This document shows positions 53,747 to 63,537 of a stretch of 64,000 nt of DNA, piece after piece. Source of the DNA: a virus. Position numbers and translations under genes: made by a program. Numbering within the stretch: position 1 is the stretch's first letter; each line of letters begins with the position of its first letter. The stretch is taken from the IMG/VR virus record IMGVR_UViG_3300025168_000047, positions 25,423-89,422 of that record, one strand, 5' to 3'. The notes under the pieces were generated by a model that was given only the letters and a program-made list of their open reading frames with translations, searched no databases and was not told where the DNA came from.

Positions 53747-55936
53747 GTGGCAAATGAAAAAGACATCAATCTCCAAGAAAGGCTAAATAAGCTTCTTCAA
53801 CAGAAGGCGGGTTTAATCAAACAAATTGCTGATGCTGAGGCAAAACAGTCTGCTAAAGCCGGCGAGTATGTAACTAAAACACAGAAGGCAATGAAGGTGG
53901 CTCAAGATAGAGCCGCTCTTGCCGAAAAGATTCTTGAGTTCGAAGAGATGTCAATTGATGAGCGCAACAAAGACCTTGCTAACGAAGGAAAAAGAATTGC
54001 AAACTTGAAAGCGAGAAACCTGCTTACGAAAGAAGAGGCTGATCTACAAGAACAGATTCTACTTGCAAAAACTCAGATCGCTCAGAACGAAAAAGATGTG
54101 ACTGACGAGATGAAGCAACAACTTCAGCTTGCAATCGATTTAAAAGATAAGAAAGAAGAGCAAAAAGACGCCGCTGACGAAGAAAAGGCAAATCTCCTTA
54201 GCAATCTTGATACTTTGGGAGGCATGGTTGGTCTAACCAGTACTCAAACTACTCTTTTTGGGAAAATGGGAAGCTCTGTTAAGAGTATTGGAAAGTTACT
54301 TTCAAATTCTGAAACAGATATGGCTGATATGGCTAAGAACGCAGCAAAGCTCGGAGGAGACTTAGCCTTAGGTACAGTCATCGCCAGATCAGAAGAACTC
54401 TTTACTCTTCAAGATGGCATAATTGCAAATTTCCGAGCAACAACCGGCGCATCAGCCCAGACAGCAACCGCAATTGCCGGCGCTTCAAACGAATTGCGTC
54501 AGATGGGTTTAGATATGACCTCTGCCGGCGTAGCTGGTGAAGCTTTATATAATAGTGTAACGGCTTTTAGAACAGCCACTCCAGAAGCCCAAAGAGAAGC
54601 AGCCGCATTTACTGGATTGTTGGTGGAACTCAACATTGATGCCAACACCGCAGCCGATGCAATGCAAACATTGACTATGGGAATGGGCCAGAGCTTATCT
54701 CAAGCTCAGGCGACGACCGAAGAGTTATTGCATTTTGCGAATTCTATTGATGTTAATGTTAACGAGGCTTTAGACAACTTTGCTAGACACTCTGACGAAT
54801 TAGTTGCTCACGGTGGCGATGTGGTGGCTGTATTTAAGCAATTACAAACTCAATCTCGCTTAACAGGAATTTCTATGGATTCTTTGATGTCCGTCGCCGG
54901 CCAATTTGATACCTTTGAAGGTGCAGCTAGTGCAGTTGGTAGATTAAATGGTATTCTCGGTGGTCCTTATTTAAATTCTATTGAAATGGTTTATATGACT
55001 GAGGCCGAGAGATTAGAAGCGATGAAACAGACTCTCGAAATGTCCGGACGCTCTTTTGATAGCTTAAGCAGGTACGAGAAAAAAGCTCTTGCAGCAGCCG
55101 GAAGCTTTACAAGTGTCGGAGAGGCCCAGCAATTCTTTAACAGCCAATTGGATGATCCTAAAACAATTGAAGCAAAGCGTCGTCAAGAGAGCCTTACAGA
55201 TCAAGCTCGTAAAATGAAACCTATAATGGAAAGACTCAGCTTGGCGATGAATAAGTTTGCATTTAGCATGGAACCTGTTATTAATTTTGCCAGCAGGCTT
55301 GTAGAAGGCTTTGCGGATATGAGCACCGGCGGAAAGGTCTTCGCTGGTGTGTTATTTATAGGGATACCGATGGTCTTAAAAATGACGAAAGCTTTAATGG
55401 GGCTAAGGCTTATGATGTTGCAAACCGCAGCCGCACAAGCAACCCTCGGAGCGGCCAAAGGATTGGGCGCACTCGGTATGTTGGGGTTAGGAGCAGCCGG
55501 AATCTTAGGCGGTGGATTGCTTGCAGCCGGAATCTATGGAGTCTCTCAGATGTTCGCTAATGGAACCGACTCAGCACCAATGACCGGCGCAGCCCTTATG
55601 GGAGAGAAAGGCCCAGAACTTTTGGTTGGTTCCTCTGGATCTAGAATGGTCGGAGCGTCTGGCCCCGCGATTAGCGGAATCAATAAAGGCGACAGAGTTA
55701 TCACTAATGCAAACCTTAAGAAAGGTCTTGGCGGAGGTGGCCCAACCGTTGGAGCTATGAAGGCTGCTTTCAAACAAGCATTGCAAGAAATCAACAGCGA
55801 ACAAGCTGCCGGCCAAAAGAAAGTGCAAACAGGTACTGTGCCTGTTGTTATGCAGGTTAATAACAGAGAGTTAGGAAGAGTTGTCTTAAAGATTATCGAG
55901 GATTCAAATTCCATAAAACTTTCTCCATCGACCTAG
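53747..55936 (+). CDS. Tail tape measure protein
   Basis: 729 residues; GTG start with a strong AAGGGGGG 8 nt upstream. The N-terminal about 160 residues are coiled coil (Lys/Glu/Gln/Leu). A helical middle and hydrophobic Gly/Ala/Leu stretches (around residues 545-605, LGLGAAGILGGGLLAAGIYG) follow. The end carries GEKGPELLVG and NKGDRVITNANL, widespread at tape-measure C-termini. It is threaded inside the tube, sets its length and leaves ahead of the DNA. The length is short for a long tail, but T4 gp29 (590) is also short. Confidence 0.8.
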   Translation: MANEKDINLQERLNKLLQQKAGLIKQIADAEAKQSAKAGEYVTKTQKAMKVAQDRAALAEKILEFEEMSIDERNKDLANEGKRIANLKARNLLTKEEADLQEQILLAKTQIAQNEKDVTDEMKQQLQLAIDLKDKKEEQKDAADEEKANLLSNLDTLGGMVGLTSTQTTLFGKMGSSVKSIGKLLSNSETDMADMAKNAAKLGGDLALGTVIARSEELFTLQDGIIANFRATTGASAQTATAIAGASNELRQMGLDMTSAGVAGEALYNSVTAFRTATPEAQREAAAFTGLLVELNIDANTAADAMQTLTMGMGQSLSQAQATTEELLHFANSIDVNVNEALDNFARHSDELVAHGGDVVAVFKQLQTQSRLTGISMDSLMSVAGQFDTFEGAASAVGRLNGILGGPYLNSIEMVYMTEAERLEAMKQTLEMSGRSFDSLSRYEKKALAAAGSFTSVGEAQQFFNSQLDDPKTIEAKRRQESLTDQARKMKPIMERLSLAMNKFAFSMEPVINFASRLVEGFADMSTGGKVFAGVLFIGIPMVLKMTKALMGLRLMMLQTAAAQATLGAAKGLGALGMLGLGAAGILGGGLLAAGIYGVSQMFANGTDSAPMTGAALMGEKGPELLVGSSGSRMVGASGPAISGINKGDRVITNANLKKGLGGGGPTVGAMKAAFKQALQEINSEQAAGQKKVQTGTVPVVMQVNNRELGRVVLKIIEDSNSIKLSPST

Positions 55937-55960
55937 TTATAAACAACGGAAGAAAAAACT

Positions 55961-56881
55961 ATGGCTCCAGATCGCAACGACAAAGACTCTATATTGGGTA
56001 AATCATATTTTAATTATGGTGGAGTCCCGTCTAATTTGAACACAAAGGGGTCAGGCCCTTTATATGACGCCACAAACACCTTGGCCAATCATTTAGGATT
56101 ATATGTTGATATCCATGCACGCCATTGTAATGTTAGAGTTGCTTTTAAAGCTTTTATGACAGCGTTTGAAGACACGGTTGACTTGAACTTTGAAGACGAG
56201 CCACAAATGGGTGCGATTACAAAGCCAAAAAACTTTAAGGGAGTTGCTCGACAACTTTCTATCGGATTAAAACTACCAGCAGCAAATGTTGATGAGGCTA
56301 GGATGAACTTAAGAAATGTATCATTGCTAGTTAAATCTTTGCACCCCGTTCAAGAGCTTGAGTTCGATCCTTCCACCGGTCGTATGGTGAGAGCGCAGGC
56401 TCCAACGTCTGTCCCTTACTTTAGTATTAGATTCTTAAACCTTTTGGTGGACGGCAACATGGAAAAGCCAGACTTCGCCAGTGCCGCAATGAGCGGCCTG
56501 ACCGGATATATGGACGATGTTAAATATTCTTTAGTTATGGACGATGATGGCGGTGGGTTCCTTGCTGACAGAGGCAACAACGGCACCAAGGCATTCACTC
56601 AGCATGTTTATCCAAAATTAATAACTTTGAATTTTGTATTTTATCCTTACTTTACTGTAGATCCTGCTTGGTCTATACAATCGGGTAAAGAAGGTATCTC
56701 ACCAGAAGACGGAACATATTTCTTTGGTCCCAATAACTATCCTTACCAATATGAGTCTTCTAGAAATACACAAGGTAATACAATCATCAATGCATCTACT
56801 AATATAAACAGCAATGATACAATAAGTGAAGCTGATAAAGCAAGAATAAACAGAGCTTTTCATTCAGGTCGTAGGAAATAA
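55961..56881 (+). CDS. Baseplate or tail-tube-cap protein candidate
   Basis: 306 residues; ATG after GGAAG. Segments such as LYVDIHARHCNVRVAFKAFM and YPKLITLNFVFYPYFTVDP are beta-type. The C-terminal 60 residues are Asn/Ser/Thr-rich and likely disordered. Location after the tape measure and before the gp53-like gene corresponds to the baseplate hub or tube-initiator genes (gp48/gp54 region) of T4-type phages, but similarity is not strong enough for a gene name. Confidence 0.55.
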   Translation: MAPDRNDKDSILGKSYFNYGGVPSNLNTKGSGPLYDATNTLANHLGLYVDIHARHCNVRVAFKAFMTAFEDTVDLNFEDEPQMGAITKPKNFKGVARQLSIGLKLPAANVDEARMNLRNVSLLVKSLHPVQELEFDPSTGRMVRAQAPTSVPYFSIRFLNLLVDGNMEKPDFASAAMSGLTGYMDDVKYSLVMDDDGGGFLADRGNNGTKAFTQHVYPKLITLNFVFYPYFTVDPAWSIQSGKEGISPEDGTYFFGPNNYPYQYESSRNTQGNTIINASTNINSNDTISEADKARINRAFHSGRRK

Positions 56882-56886
56882 TTAAT

Positions 56887-57249
56887 ATGTCATTTAGATA
56901 CAACAATAGACCATTTTTTAAAAACGCCGATGTACGTCGCGACGATTTTTTAAACTCTGATCAAAAATCTCACAACAGCAATCCTTTAAATAATACTGAG
57001 ATTGTACAATACGTAACACCAATTATCGAACATCCAACTGAAGAGGACTTCAGGCATATAAATTCTCAAAGTTATGTTTGGCAATACGGTGATAAATTTT
57101 GGAAAGTGGCAACTAAATTTTATGGCATGCCGACTGTTTGGTGGATAATCCCGTGGTTCAATAAAAAACCCTTAGAAGCTGATTATAAGCCGGGAGACGT
57201 TATCGAAATCCCTTTTCCGCTTTCAGATTTATATCAATATTTTCAGTAA
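56887..57249 (+). CDS. LysM-type baseplate protein (gp53-like)
   Basis: 120 residues. The C-terminal half has the LysM/gp53 pattern: VWQYGDKFWKVATKFYGMPT, then WWIIPWFNKKP and PGDVIEIPFPLSDLYQY. The N-terminal half is Asn/Asp-rich. In T4, gp53 is a wedge component whose LysM fold binds within the baseplate rather than peptidoglycan. A start 5 nt after the previous stop indicates coupling. Confidence 0.75.
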   Translation: MSFRYNNRPFFKNADVRRDDFLNSDQKSHNSNPLNNTEIVQYVTPIIEHPTEEDFRHINSQSYVWQYGDKFWKVATKFYGMPTVWWIIPWFNKKPLEADYKPGDVIEIPFPLSDLYQYFQ

Positions 57250-57260
57250 AGGACTTATAG

Positions 57261-60200
57261 ATGGCAGACAAAATTCCACAAAATATTGATGAATGCTTTT
57301 TATTAGACTTTATGCCCGAGGTTGCAGACTTCCGCGATATCACTAATATTAATAAACAATCAGAACATGTTATTGTTTTAGACGAGCAACATTCTGGAAA
57401 CTCACAACTTTTTCTTAATAAGCTTATAGATCCAGAATACCAGACTCTGATGGATGGGTGTCCCAAAAACTTATTTCAACAACTTTCCCCAATGGTGAAT
57501 CTGTATAAAGTTTTTTATGACCCTGCGGATCCAAAATCAGAATCCGAATCCATAAAGTTTCAGTTTGGCAAGTTTGATCCTCTAAAAACAAGACAAGCTA
57601 TCGAAGAGTTGAGAGGCGAATACGGTGATACTGCTCCTTTATACGGTGGTTTCCGTCCGGGACACTTGGCACCAAGCATTACAGAGGCAAACATTGTTTT
57701 CGATGGGCAAAACCCTGCTGAGGCCAACTCATTTGTCAAAGCTAATTTGAAACTTTATTTTCCATCTGCTGATGCGCTATTCTTTAAAAGAAGTATGGGC
57801 AGTAAACCAATAAGCTTTTCAAACTTAATTGAAAGGCCCTCCGTTCCAAAAGATCCAAATTCACAAATTTCATCAGAGGATAATCATAGAATTTATTCTC
57901 AAGACAATTTTAGAATTAAAATGGAACTCTTTTATTTACCCAAGGATTCGACATTCCTTAAAGATGATAAGCTTTGGGGCTCAAATTTTCCAATGGAAAA
58001 ACGAAGGGCAATCATGGAGTTGATAAGCAACAACCGGTTAACTTTATATTTGAATATTGTGAAACACGAATTTTCTTTTGATCACGATAATGTAAACTTA
58101 CCTTTTTATCTTAATGTTCAATATATCGGAGCGGTAGAGAGCGCTATGAACACTAAAGACGCCGATATCCTGAAAGATCCAGAATACGAAAAAAAGATGA
58201 CTGAACTTAGAAAGACGCCTGAATACCGCGCCTACCAAGCAGCAAAATCGGCTGCCGGACCCTTGGGTATAGCGAGTTTAGTAAATAGCAAGGCCGCCGT
58301 GGATGCGATATCGCACCGCAACACCGCTGCTGGCGGCGTAATTGCTGCAGCAGAAGGCCCTGAATATTTTATCACCCCAGATCGCGTTCGAGACCTTCAA
58401 GCGGCCAAGCTTGAGTTTCAACTTGACACCATCGGTGGCGACATCGATGTGCCCGGAGTCACATGGGGTTCCGCTAGGACTAAAGAGACCCTAGGAGCTA
58501 TTCAAGCTGAAACTACAGCTTGGGCTAAACTTGGTGTAGAATGGGATGTTCGAAAATCTCTAGGGCTCCAAGAATATGCTGCAGCGAAAAGAGCTTATGA
58601 TAGGGTTTTGAAAGAGAACAATATGCTAGAGGAGCAACAACTTAGCCGAGGTTATTCTAGGATTATTAAAGAACTTTATGGAGGCGAAGCAGCTAAGGCC
58701 GCAGCCATGGCTGGAAACAAAGCCGCTCTCAGAACCGGAGTCAAATATGTATACAGCGTGGGTGTTCCGGCAACTCATTTAAAAGATTACTTAGCCCGCC
58801 GAGAGGGTCGAAAACTAGATCAAGAGACTAAAAAAAGTCTCGAAGAATTGGAGAAAACGGGCGATCCCGCCGCCGCAGATAGACTACGCGCAGAAAGAGA
58901 GAATGCTCAAAATGATGTGAGAACGTTTTATAAACAATTTTGGAAAAAACTTGGGCCAATACAAAAAGCAGCCAGAGATGTTGAGATAGTCGAAGGAAGC
59001 GGACGCGGATACGCTCTTTGGGAGAGCGCCAAAGCCGGAGCAACATCGGCTGTCACGGGTGATACCGGCTGGGACGAATTGGCGACCGCCGAATTTTACG
59101 GCGGCGGCTCCACCGACAGTGCAATAGGTATACAAGAAAAATTAAGAAGGATAGCAAGACTACAAGCTGCGGGCAAGAGTCCTGAACAATTGTCAGAGCT
59201 TTTAGAGAGACTAAGCACCAGAGCCGAAGCCCCTCTTAATTCCGGAGAGCAAGTTTATGACATAGATTATTTTTATTTAGGTGATTTAATGGACATAGTT
59301 TTGAGAAATGTTCACGCATCTAATGACAAACATCGTTTGAATCTTTATAGCGACTCCGAATATAGAGGTAAAAAGCCCGACGCCCGAGATTTAAAAGATA
59401 AAACACTTTTTGTATTAGGGAATATAACTTGGAACGATTTTGCTAGTAATGGCTCAAAAACAATTTCTTTAGACAGAGTACCAGTTTCAATGAAACTTTT
59501 TATGGAGTTTTGGACTGAAAAGGTTGTTAAAAGACAGAGAAAGGCTTATCCATTAAACGAATTTATAAAAGATGTCATGACGAACTTGGTTAAAGCAGTG
59601 TTCACTAATAAATGTAGAGTTCAAGGCGAGCCAACGAACAACCTTAGTTGTAAATTAGAACATGTTTCTTTGAATCCAGACATTGCCGGCGACCCCACAA
59701 TTCATGTTACTCCGAGTGAACTACTGGGTGAGGAAATCGAAGAATTATTTGGAGCCGCAAGCTCGAAAAGCTCAGCAGCTAGGATTTCATTAACTCGTCC
59801 AACAAAAACTGAAATTGTTAGAGCAGCAAACCGCGCCGAAAGAAACGCGCCATCTATAGCAAACATAGCTGAGTTAGGATCATCAAACTCTAGGATAAGA
59901 AAAAGGGCACAAAGAAAACGAGCACGGAGAAACCGATGGGAGAAGGGAAGCTTTGATCAACTAAAGACAACAGAGATAATATATATGTACGCTACGAATA
60001 GCAAACCGGATCATTTACAAGGTAACAGGCAAAAAGACGTTGAATCCGGAGTTGTTCATATAGAGGTTGGAAATCCAAACACGCCTTTGAAAGAGGTGGG
60101 CTTTAATAAAAGCGATCAACCTTTTTATTTGGAAGCTAAAGGGGAGACAGCCGGCGTGAAAGATAACTCTATGGAGTTGAGCGAACCATATAATCTCGAC

Positions 60201-60992
60201 ATTACTTTATACGGATTGACCTATGCCCGCCCCGGCCAACATTTTTATTTGAAATTAAAAAACTTTGGTGACCCATCACAGAAACGAGTAAGAGGCCGCA
60301 CTGTAGGTTTTGGTCTTGAATATTCACTTCAAGCTAGCCCTTCTCGAAGGCTCGGTCTCGGTGGATATTACATGATGAACAAAGTTGAACAAAACTTCCG
60401 TGCTGAGGGAGGAAGAACTTACTGGGAAACATTAACTCAAGCTCTATGGACATCTTTTGGAGATCAAAAGGCCGAAAACAACAAGACACTTAATAATACG
60501 CCATCACCAGTTGTAAACCCGGGCGATCAGACCATGACGGGCATATTTGCAACGATGAATTCTGCCACCGCCCGTATCGACGCCAAATTAGCCAATGCAA
60601 ACATTACAGCCGGCGGAGCCCTAACAAGCGGATATATGTCAGAACTACTCCCGCCTGACACCAGACTCCACAGCGGTTACAACCCTGAGGCGGCTAAGGA
60701 TTCCGTCTTAGCTGCACAATCGCCCGTCACCGATCTACGGGGCGGCTTCGGGGTAGGTGAGTACCGTACTATTATTGAAGTGGCTAATGAAGAAGCCGAA
60801 GGAGAAAAAGTCAACCCACTGGCTATGCAAAGTATTGTGACGTTTGGTGACTCTGCCGATACACAAGCCGCCGAAAAGGCTAAAAGACGGCAAGAAAGTA
60901 CAGAGAGATATGAGGAAGAGAGGTCAACCCCAGCCAAGCGAGCAAATATTCAAAGCAGCAATTATACAGCCGGCAAATCAGGACAGTATTAA
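57261..60992 (+). CDS. Large baseplate-type structural protein with Ala-rich helical insertion and SGQY C-terminus
   Basis: 1243 residues. Beta-type N-terminal (to about residue 290) and C-terminal (from about 670) parts flank an Ala/Lys/Glu-rich helical insert (about residues 295-665) containing RAYQAAKSAAGPLG and repeated charged helices; the insert is richer in GCC/GCA and G+C than the flanks. The protein ends TAGKSGQY, like the GGQY/GGGY/GGNY ends of three giant proteins at the left of the window. Position behind the gp53-like gene suggests a baseplate component. No enzyme motif recognised. Confidence 0.7.
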   Translation: MADKIPQNIDECFLLDFMPEVADFRDITNINKQSEHVIVLDEQHSGNSQLFLNKLIDPEYQTLMDGCPKNLFQQLSPMVNLYKVFYDPADPKSESESIKFQFGKFDPLKTRQAIEELRGEYGDTAPLYGGFRPGHLAPSITEANIVFDGQNPAEANSFVKANLKLYFPSADALFFKRSMGSKPISFSNLIERPSVPKDPNSQISSEDNHRIYSQDNFRIKMELFYLPKDSTFLKDDKLWGSNFPMEKRRAIMELISNNRLTLYLNIVKHEFSFDHDNVNLPFYLNVQYIGAVESAMNTKDADILKDPEYEKKMTELRKTPEYRAYQAAKSAAGPLGIASLVNSKAAVDAISHRNTAAGGVIAAAEGPEYFITPDRVRDLQAAKLEFQLDTIGGDIDVPGVTWGSARTKETLGAIQAETTAWAKLGVEWDVRKSLGLQEYAAAKRAYDRVLKENNMLEEQQLSRGYSRIIKELYGGEAAKAAAMAGNKAALRTGVKYVYSVGVPATHLKDYLARREGRKLDQETKKSLEELEKTGDPAAADRLRAERENAQNDVRTFYKQFWKKLGPIQKAARDVEIVEGSGRGYALWESAKAGATSAVTGDTGWDELATAEFYGGGSTDSAIGIQEKLRRIARLQAAGKSPEQLSELLERLSTRAEAPLNSGEQVYDIDYFYLGDLMDIVLRNVHASNDKHRLNLYSDSEYRGKKPDARDLKDKTLFVLGNITWNDFASNGSKTISLDRVPVSMKLFMEFWTEKVVKRQRKAYPLNEFIKDVMTNLVKAVFTNKCRVQGEPTNNLSCKLEHVSLNPDIAGDPTIHVTPSELLGEEIEELFGAASSKSSAARISLTRPTKTEIVRAANRAERNAPSIANIAELGSSNSRIRKRAQRKRARRNRWEKGSFDQLKTTEIIYMYATNSKPDHLQGNRQKDVESGVVHIEVGNPNTPLKEVGFNKSDQPFYLEAKGETAGVKDNSMELSEPYNLDITLYGLTYARPGQHFYLKLKNFGDPSQKRVRGRTVGFGLEYSLQASPSRRLGLGGYYMMNKVEQNFRAEGGRTYWETLTQALWTSFGDQKAENNKTLNNTPSPVVNPGDQTMTGIFATMNSATARIDAKLANANITAGGALTSGYMSELLPPDTRLHSGYNPEAAKDSVLAAQSPVTDLRGGFGVGEYRTIIEVANEEAEGEKVNPLAMQSIVTFGDSADTQAAEKAKRRQESTERYEEERSTPAKRANIQSSNYTAGKSGQY

Positions 60993-60995
60993 ACA

Positions 60996-62342
60996 ATGCC
61001 AGATTCAACAAGTACATATGCCCAGTTTTATTACAAACAATCGAGACAGCAAGCATTTCCAAAGTTTGGCCCACAACCAATGGACTCACATAATGAAAAG
61101 CTTCATTACGGAAAAGTTGATCAATATCAAAATTCTGTTTACATGATCGATCCTTCTAATTTATCTCAAATAGAAGCCGGACAGCCACAGCTTGCATTGG
61201 ACTTTGTTGCCGATGCGTTTGGGGACTTACAAAGGTATTTCTCTAAAGCAGTTTCTTTTAACAGAATACAGAACAGGGGCAAGTTTTATAAAGGTATACG
61301 AGCCTACAGAGGTTGGAAAGATCCAAACGCTCTTTATATTAACTGGTTATCGGCGATTTACGGCGGGTTCGAGGCTTACTTGTTAGCTGGCGAGTCTCCT
61401 AAAAATCAAGAGATCAGGTCTTTTGGTGATTATATGAGGAATTTTATAGATTACGCTTCTGGCATTGCATCAGAATACCCAATAACAAAAACAGGGTGGA
61501 TAAAGTCAACAAACTGCCCAGCAAGTATCAGCGGCCTTATAGTTGATATATCTGCAGACCCTTTTTCTGACGAAAGCGTTATTCAACGATGGCTTCAAGA
61601 TCCAAATTTTAATTTTTATAGAAACGCTGCCTTAAAATATGGTTTTTTGGTTGATAAATCTGCACCATGGAGATTATATGCTAACGTTGCTTCTATAGAA
61701 ATGCAAAATTATTGGAATAAAGTAAAGGAGCCTACGAACGAAGAGATCGAAGCTGCAAGAAAAATTGGATTTACGGATGCACAAATAATACAAGCTTATA
61801 GAAAGGTCTATTCTAAGAAAGGTTTAGTTTATGCTCCCGGGAATTCATCGAACTTATTTGATTTGTACTTTAATAAAAGTCGTAAATATGATATCTTAGA
61901 GTTAATGAATTCTATGGGGTCATTTTATAATCAGTTTGTTGACAGGTATCCTACTGTCACTGTTCTTAAAACCTCTCCTTTAAAATGTGCACCTCCCGGC
62001 ACGGTTGACAAGACTGTGTTTTTTAGATCTAGGGTCGGGACACCAGAAGTCGAAAGAGATTTTGCCCCTATTGCCATACCTTTGTACGCTTTCTTGAGAG
62101 CTAGCGAGGAAAAGGTATTTGGCTATATGGATTCTAAGAAATTCGACAGATTAGTTAAAAAAGCAGACACTTTAGTAAAAAAGGTTGACTTAAACAAAGG
62201 AATGGTGTATATTAATAAAAGTATCAATAGAGTTGCTTCGCAGAGAGCCGCCGAAAATACCAAGTTCTGTCAGAACTATGAAGGCTGCAATACTCGTGCG
62301 ACTGATTTTGTTGATTACACGTATGTAAAAGAACATTCATGA
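60996..62342 (+). CDS. Structural protein of unknown role
   Basis: 448 residues, starting 3 nt after the previous stop. Aromatic-rich (frequent Tyr/Phe/Trp/Asn), with four Cys in the second half, two of them in CQNYEGC near the end. No signal peptide or catalytic motif. It is probably co-translated with the large protein before it. Virion role is inferred from the operon; its stop overlaps the ribosome-binding region of the DNA polymerase gene. Confidence 0.6.
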   Translation: MPDSTSTYAQFYYKQSRQQAFPKFGPQPMDSHNEKLHYGKVDQYQNSVYMIDPSNLSQIEAGQPQLALDFVADAFGDLQRYFSKAVSFNRIQNRGKFYKGIRAYRGWKDPNALYINWLSAIYGGFEAYLLAGESPKNQEIRSFGDYMRNFIDYASGIASEYPITKTGWIKSTNCPASISGLIVDISADPFSDESVIQRWLQDPNFNFYRNAALKYGFLVDKSAPWRLYANVASIEMQNYWNKVKEPTNEEIEAARKIGFTDAQIIQAYRKVYSKKGLVYAPGNSSNLFDLYFNKSRKYDILELMNSMGSFYNQFVDRYPTVTVLKTSPLKCAPPGTVDKTVFFRSRVGTPEVERDFAPIAIPLYAFLRASEEKVFGYMDSKKFDRLVKKADTLVKKVDLNKGMVYINKSINRVASQRAAENTKFCQNYEGCNTRATDFVDYTYVKEHS

Positions 62343-62349
62343 GGAAAAT

Positions 62350-63537
62350 TTGCTTTTTCAAACTTTAGACGATAAACAGGAATGTGTAGGAGTTTATATC
62401 GATGGTGAAATTTATTATGGAGATGTTCCAGAAGGTCTTACTGGAACTTGGTCTTATGCCCCTTACCTTGATGGACGAGATATTGACTATGCTGGGCTAT
62501 TTTGTGGCGGACTTGATTGCGGACATGTTTGTCCCGAAGCGTTAAAGGATCAGTGGGAAGAAAAGACTGATAAGCTGAAAGCCTTTCTAAGATCTTTTCA
62601 AGAATCAAAAGTAGATCTTCACGAGAACTGTTTTTTTGAATTGGTTCCCTCAAGATTTCTATTAGAATACTGTGAGCTTAAAAACAAGATTACGCAACAC
62701 GTATTAGATAACTATCCAAAACCCAAAAACTATGATTTCATGTTAGGCATAACCAAGTTGGCCAATCAACTTAGAAATCAAAAGGTCAATTTGGATCTTT
62801 CTTCTTTGAACGGTGAGATGTCTAGCTTCCGCACACGACAATGGAAGAAGAAGTTGGCTTCTTTACCTCCTTATATACATTATAATATATACGGGACAAA
62901 AACAGGCCGTCTTACAACAAAGAGAAACAGCTTTCCAATTCTTACTCTCGCAAAAGAGCTTCGAAAAGTGATAAAGCCTCAGAATGATTGGTTTATTGAG
63001 CTTGATTTCAATGCAGCCGAACTTCGAACGCTATTGGCCCTTTCCGGGCAGGAACAGCCAGAGCAAGACATTCACACTTGGAACGCTGAACATGTCTATA
63101 ACGGCCAAGTGACGAGGGATGAGGCTAAGAAGAGGATCTTTGCTTGGTTATACAATCCAATTTCAAAAGACAAGCTCTCTGCCGGCACATATGACCGTGA
63201 TTCTGTGCTTGATAAACACTGGGACGGTGAACAAGTACGTACTTTTTATGATAGAATAATACCTGCGGACAAACACCATGCACTGAACTATATTATTCAG
63301 AGTACGACAAGTGATACTTTCCTCAGAAGAGTTTTAGCCGTCAATAAGCTACTTCAAGAAAAGAGATCTAAAATTGCATTCTGTATTCACGACAGTTTGG
63401 TTTTGGATTTTGCACATGAGGATAGAGAGGAATTACTAAGCATTGTAAAAGAGTTCTCTAAAACTGACTTGGGAACATTCAAAGTTAATGTTCAAGCAGG
63501 CAAAAATTTTGGTGAAATGAAGGAAATGAAGATATGA
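62350..63537 (+). CDS. Short family-A DNA polymerase-like protein
   Basis: 395 residues; TTG start with GAGG 5 nt upstream. Polymerase motifs are ordered: YGTKTGRLTTKRNSFPIL (template/TGR motif, about residue 180-197), motif A ELDFNAAELRTLLAL (about 217-231), an O-helix-like RDEAKKRIFAWLYNP (about 258-272) and motif C CIHDSLVLDF (about 345-354). The exonuclease and most of the thumb expected of Pol I-type enzymes are missing from this frame, and motif C has HDS where HDE is usual. T4-type phages normally use a family-B polymerase. It overlaps the next gene by 4 nt. Could be an active minimal polymerase or one subunit of a split enzyme. Confidence 0.8.
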   Translation: MLFQTLDDKQECVGVYIDGEIYYGDVPEGLTGTWSYAPYLDGRDIDYAGLFCGGLDCGHVCPEALKDQWEEKTDKLKAFLRSFQESKVDLHENCFFELVPSRFLLEYCELKNKITQHVLDNYPKPKNYDFMLGITKLANQLRNQKVNLDLSSLNGEMSSFRTRQWKKKLASLPPYIHYNIYGTKTGRLTTKRNSFPILTLAKELRKVIKPQNDWFIELDFNAAELRTLLALSGQEQPEQDIHTWNAEHVYNGQVTRDEAKKRIFAWLYNPISKDKLSAGTYDRDSVLDKHWDGEQVRTFYDRIIPADKHHALNYIIQSTTSDTFLRRVLAVNKLLQEKRSKIAFCIHDSLVLDFAHEDREELLSIVKEFSKTDLGTFKVNVQAGKNFGEMKEMKI

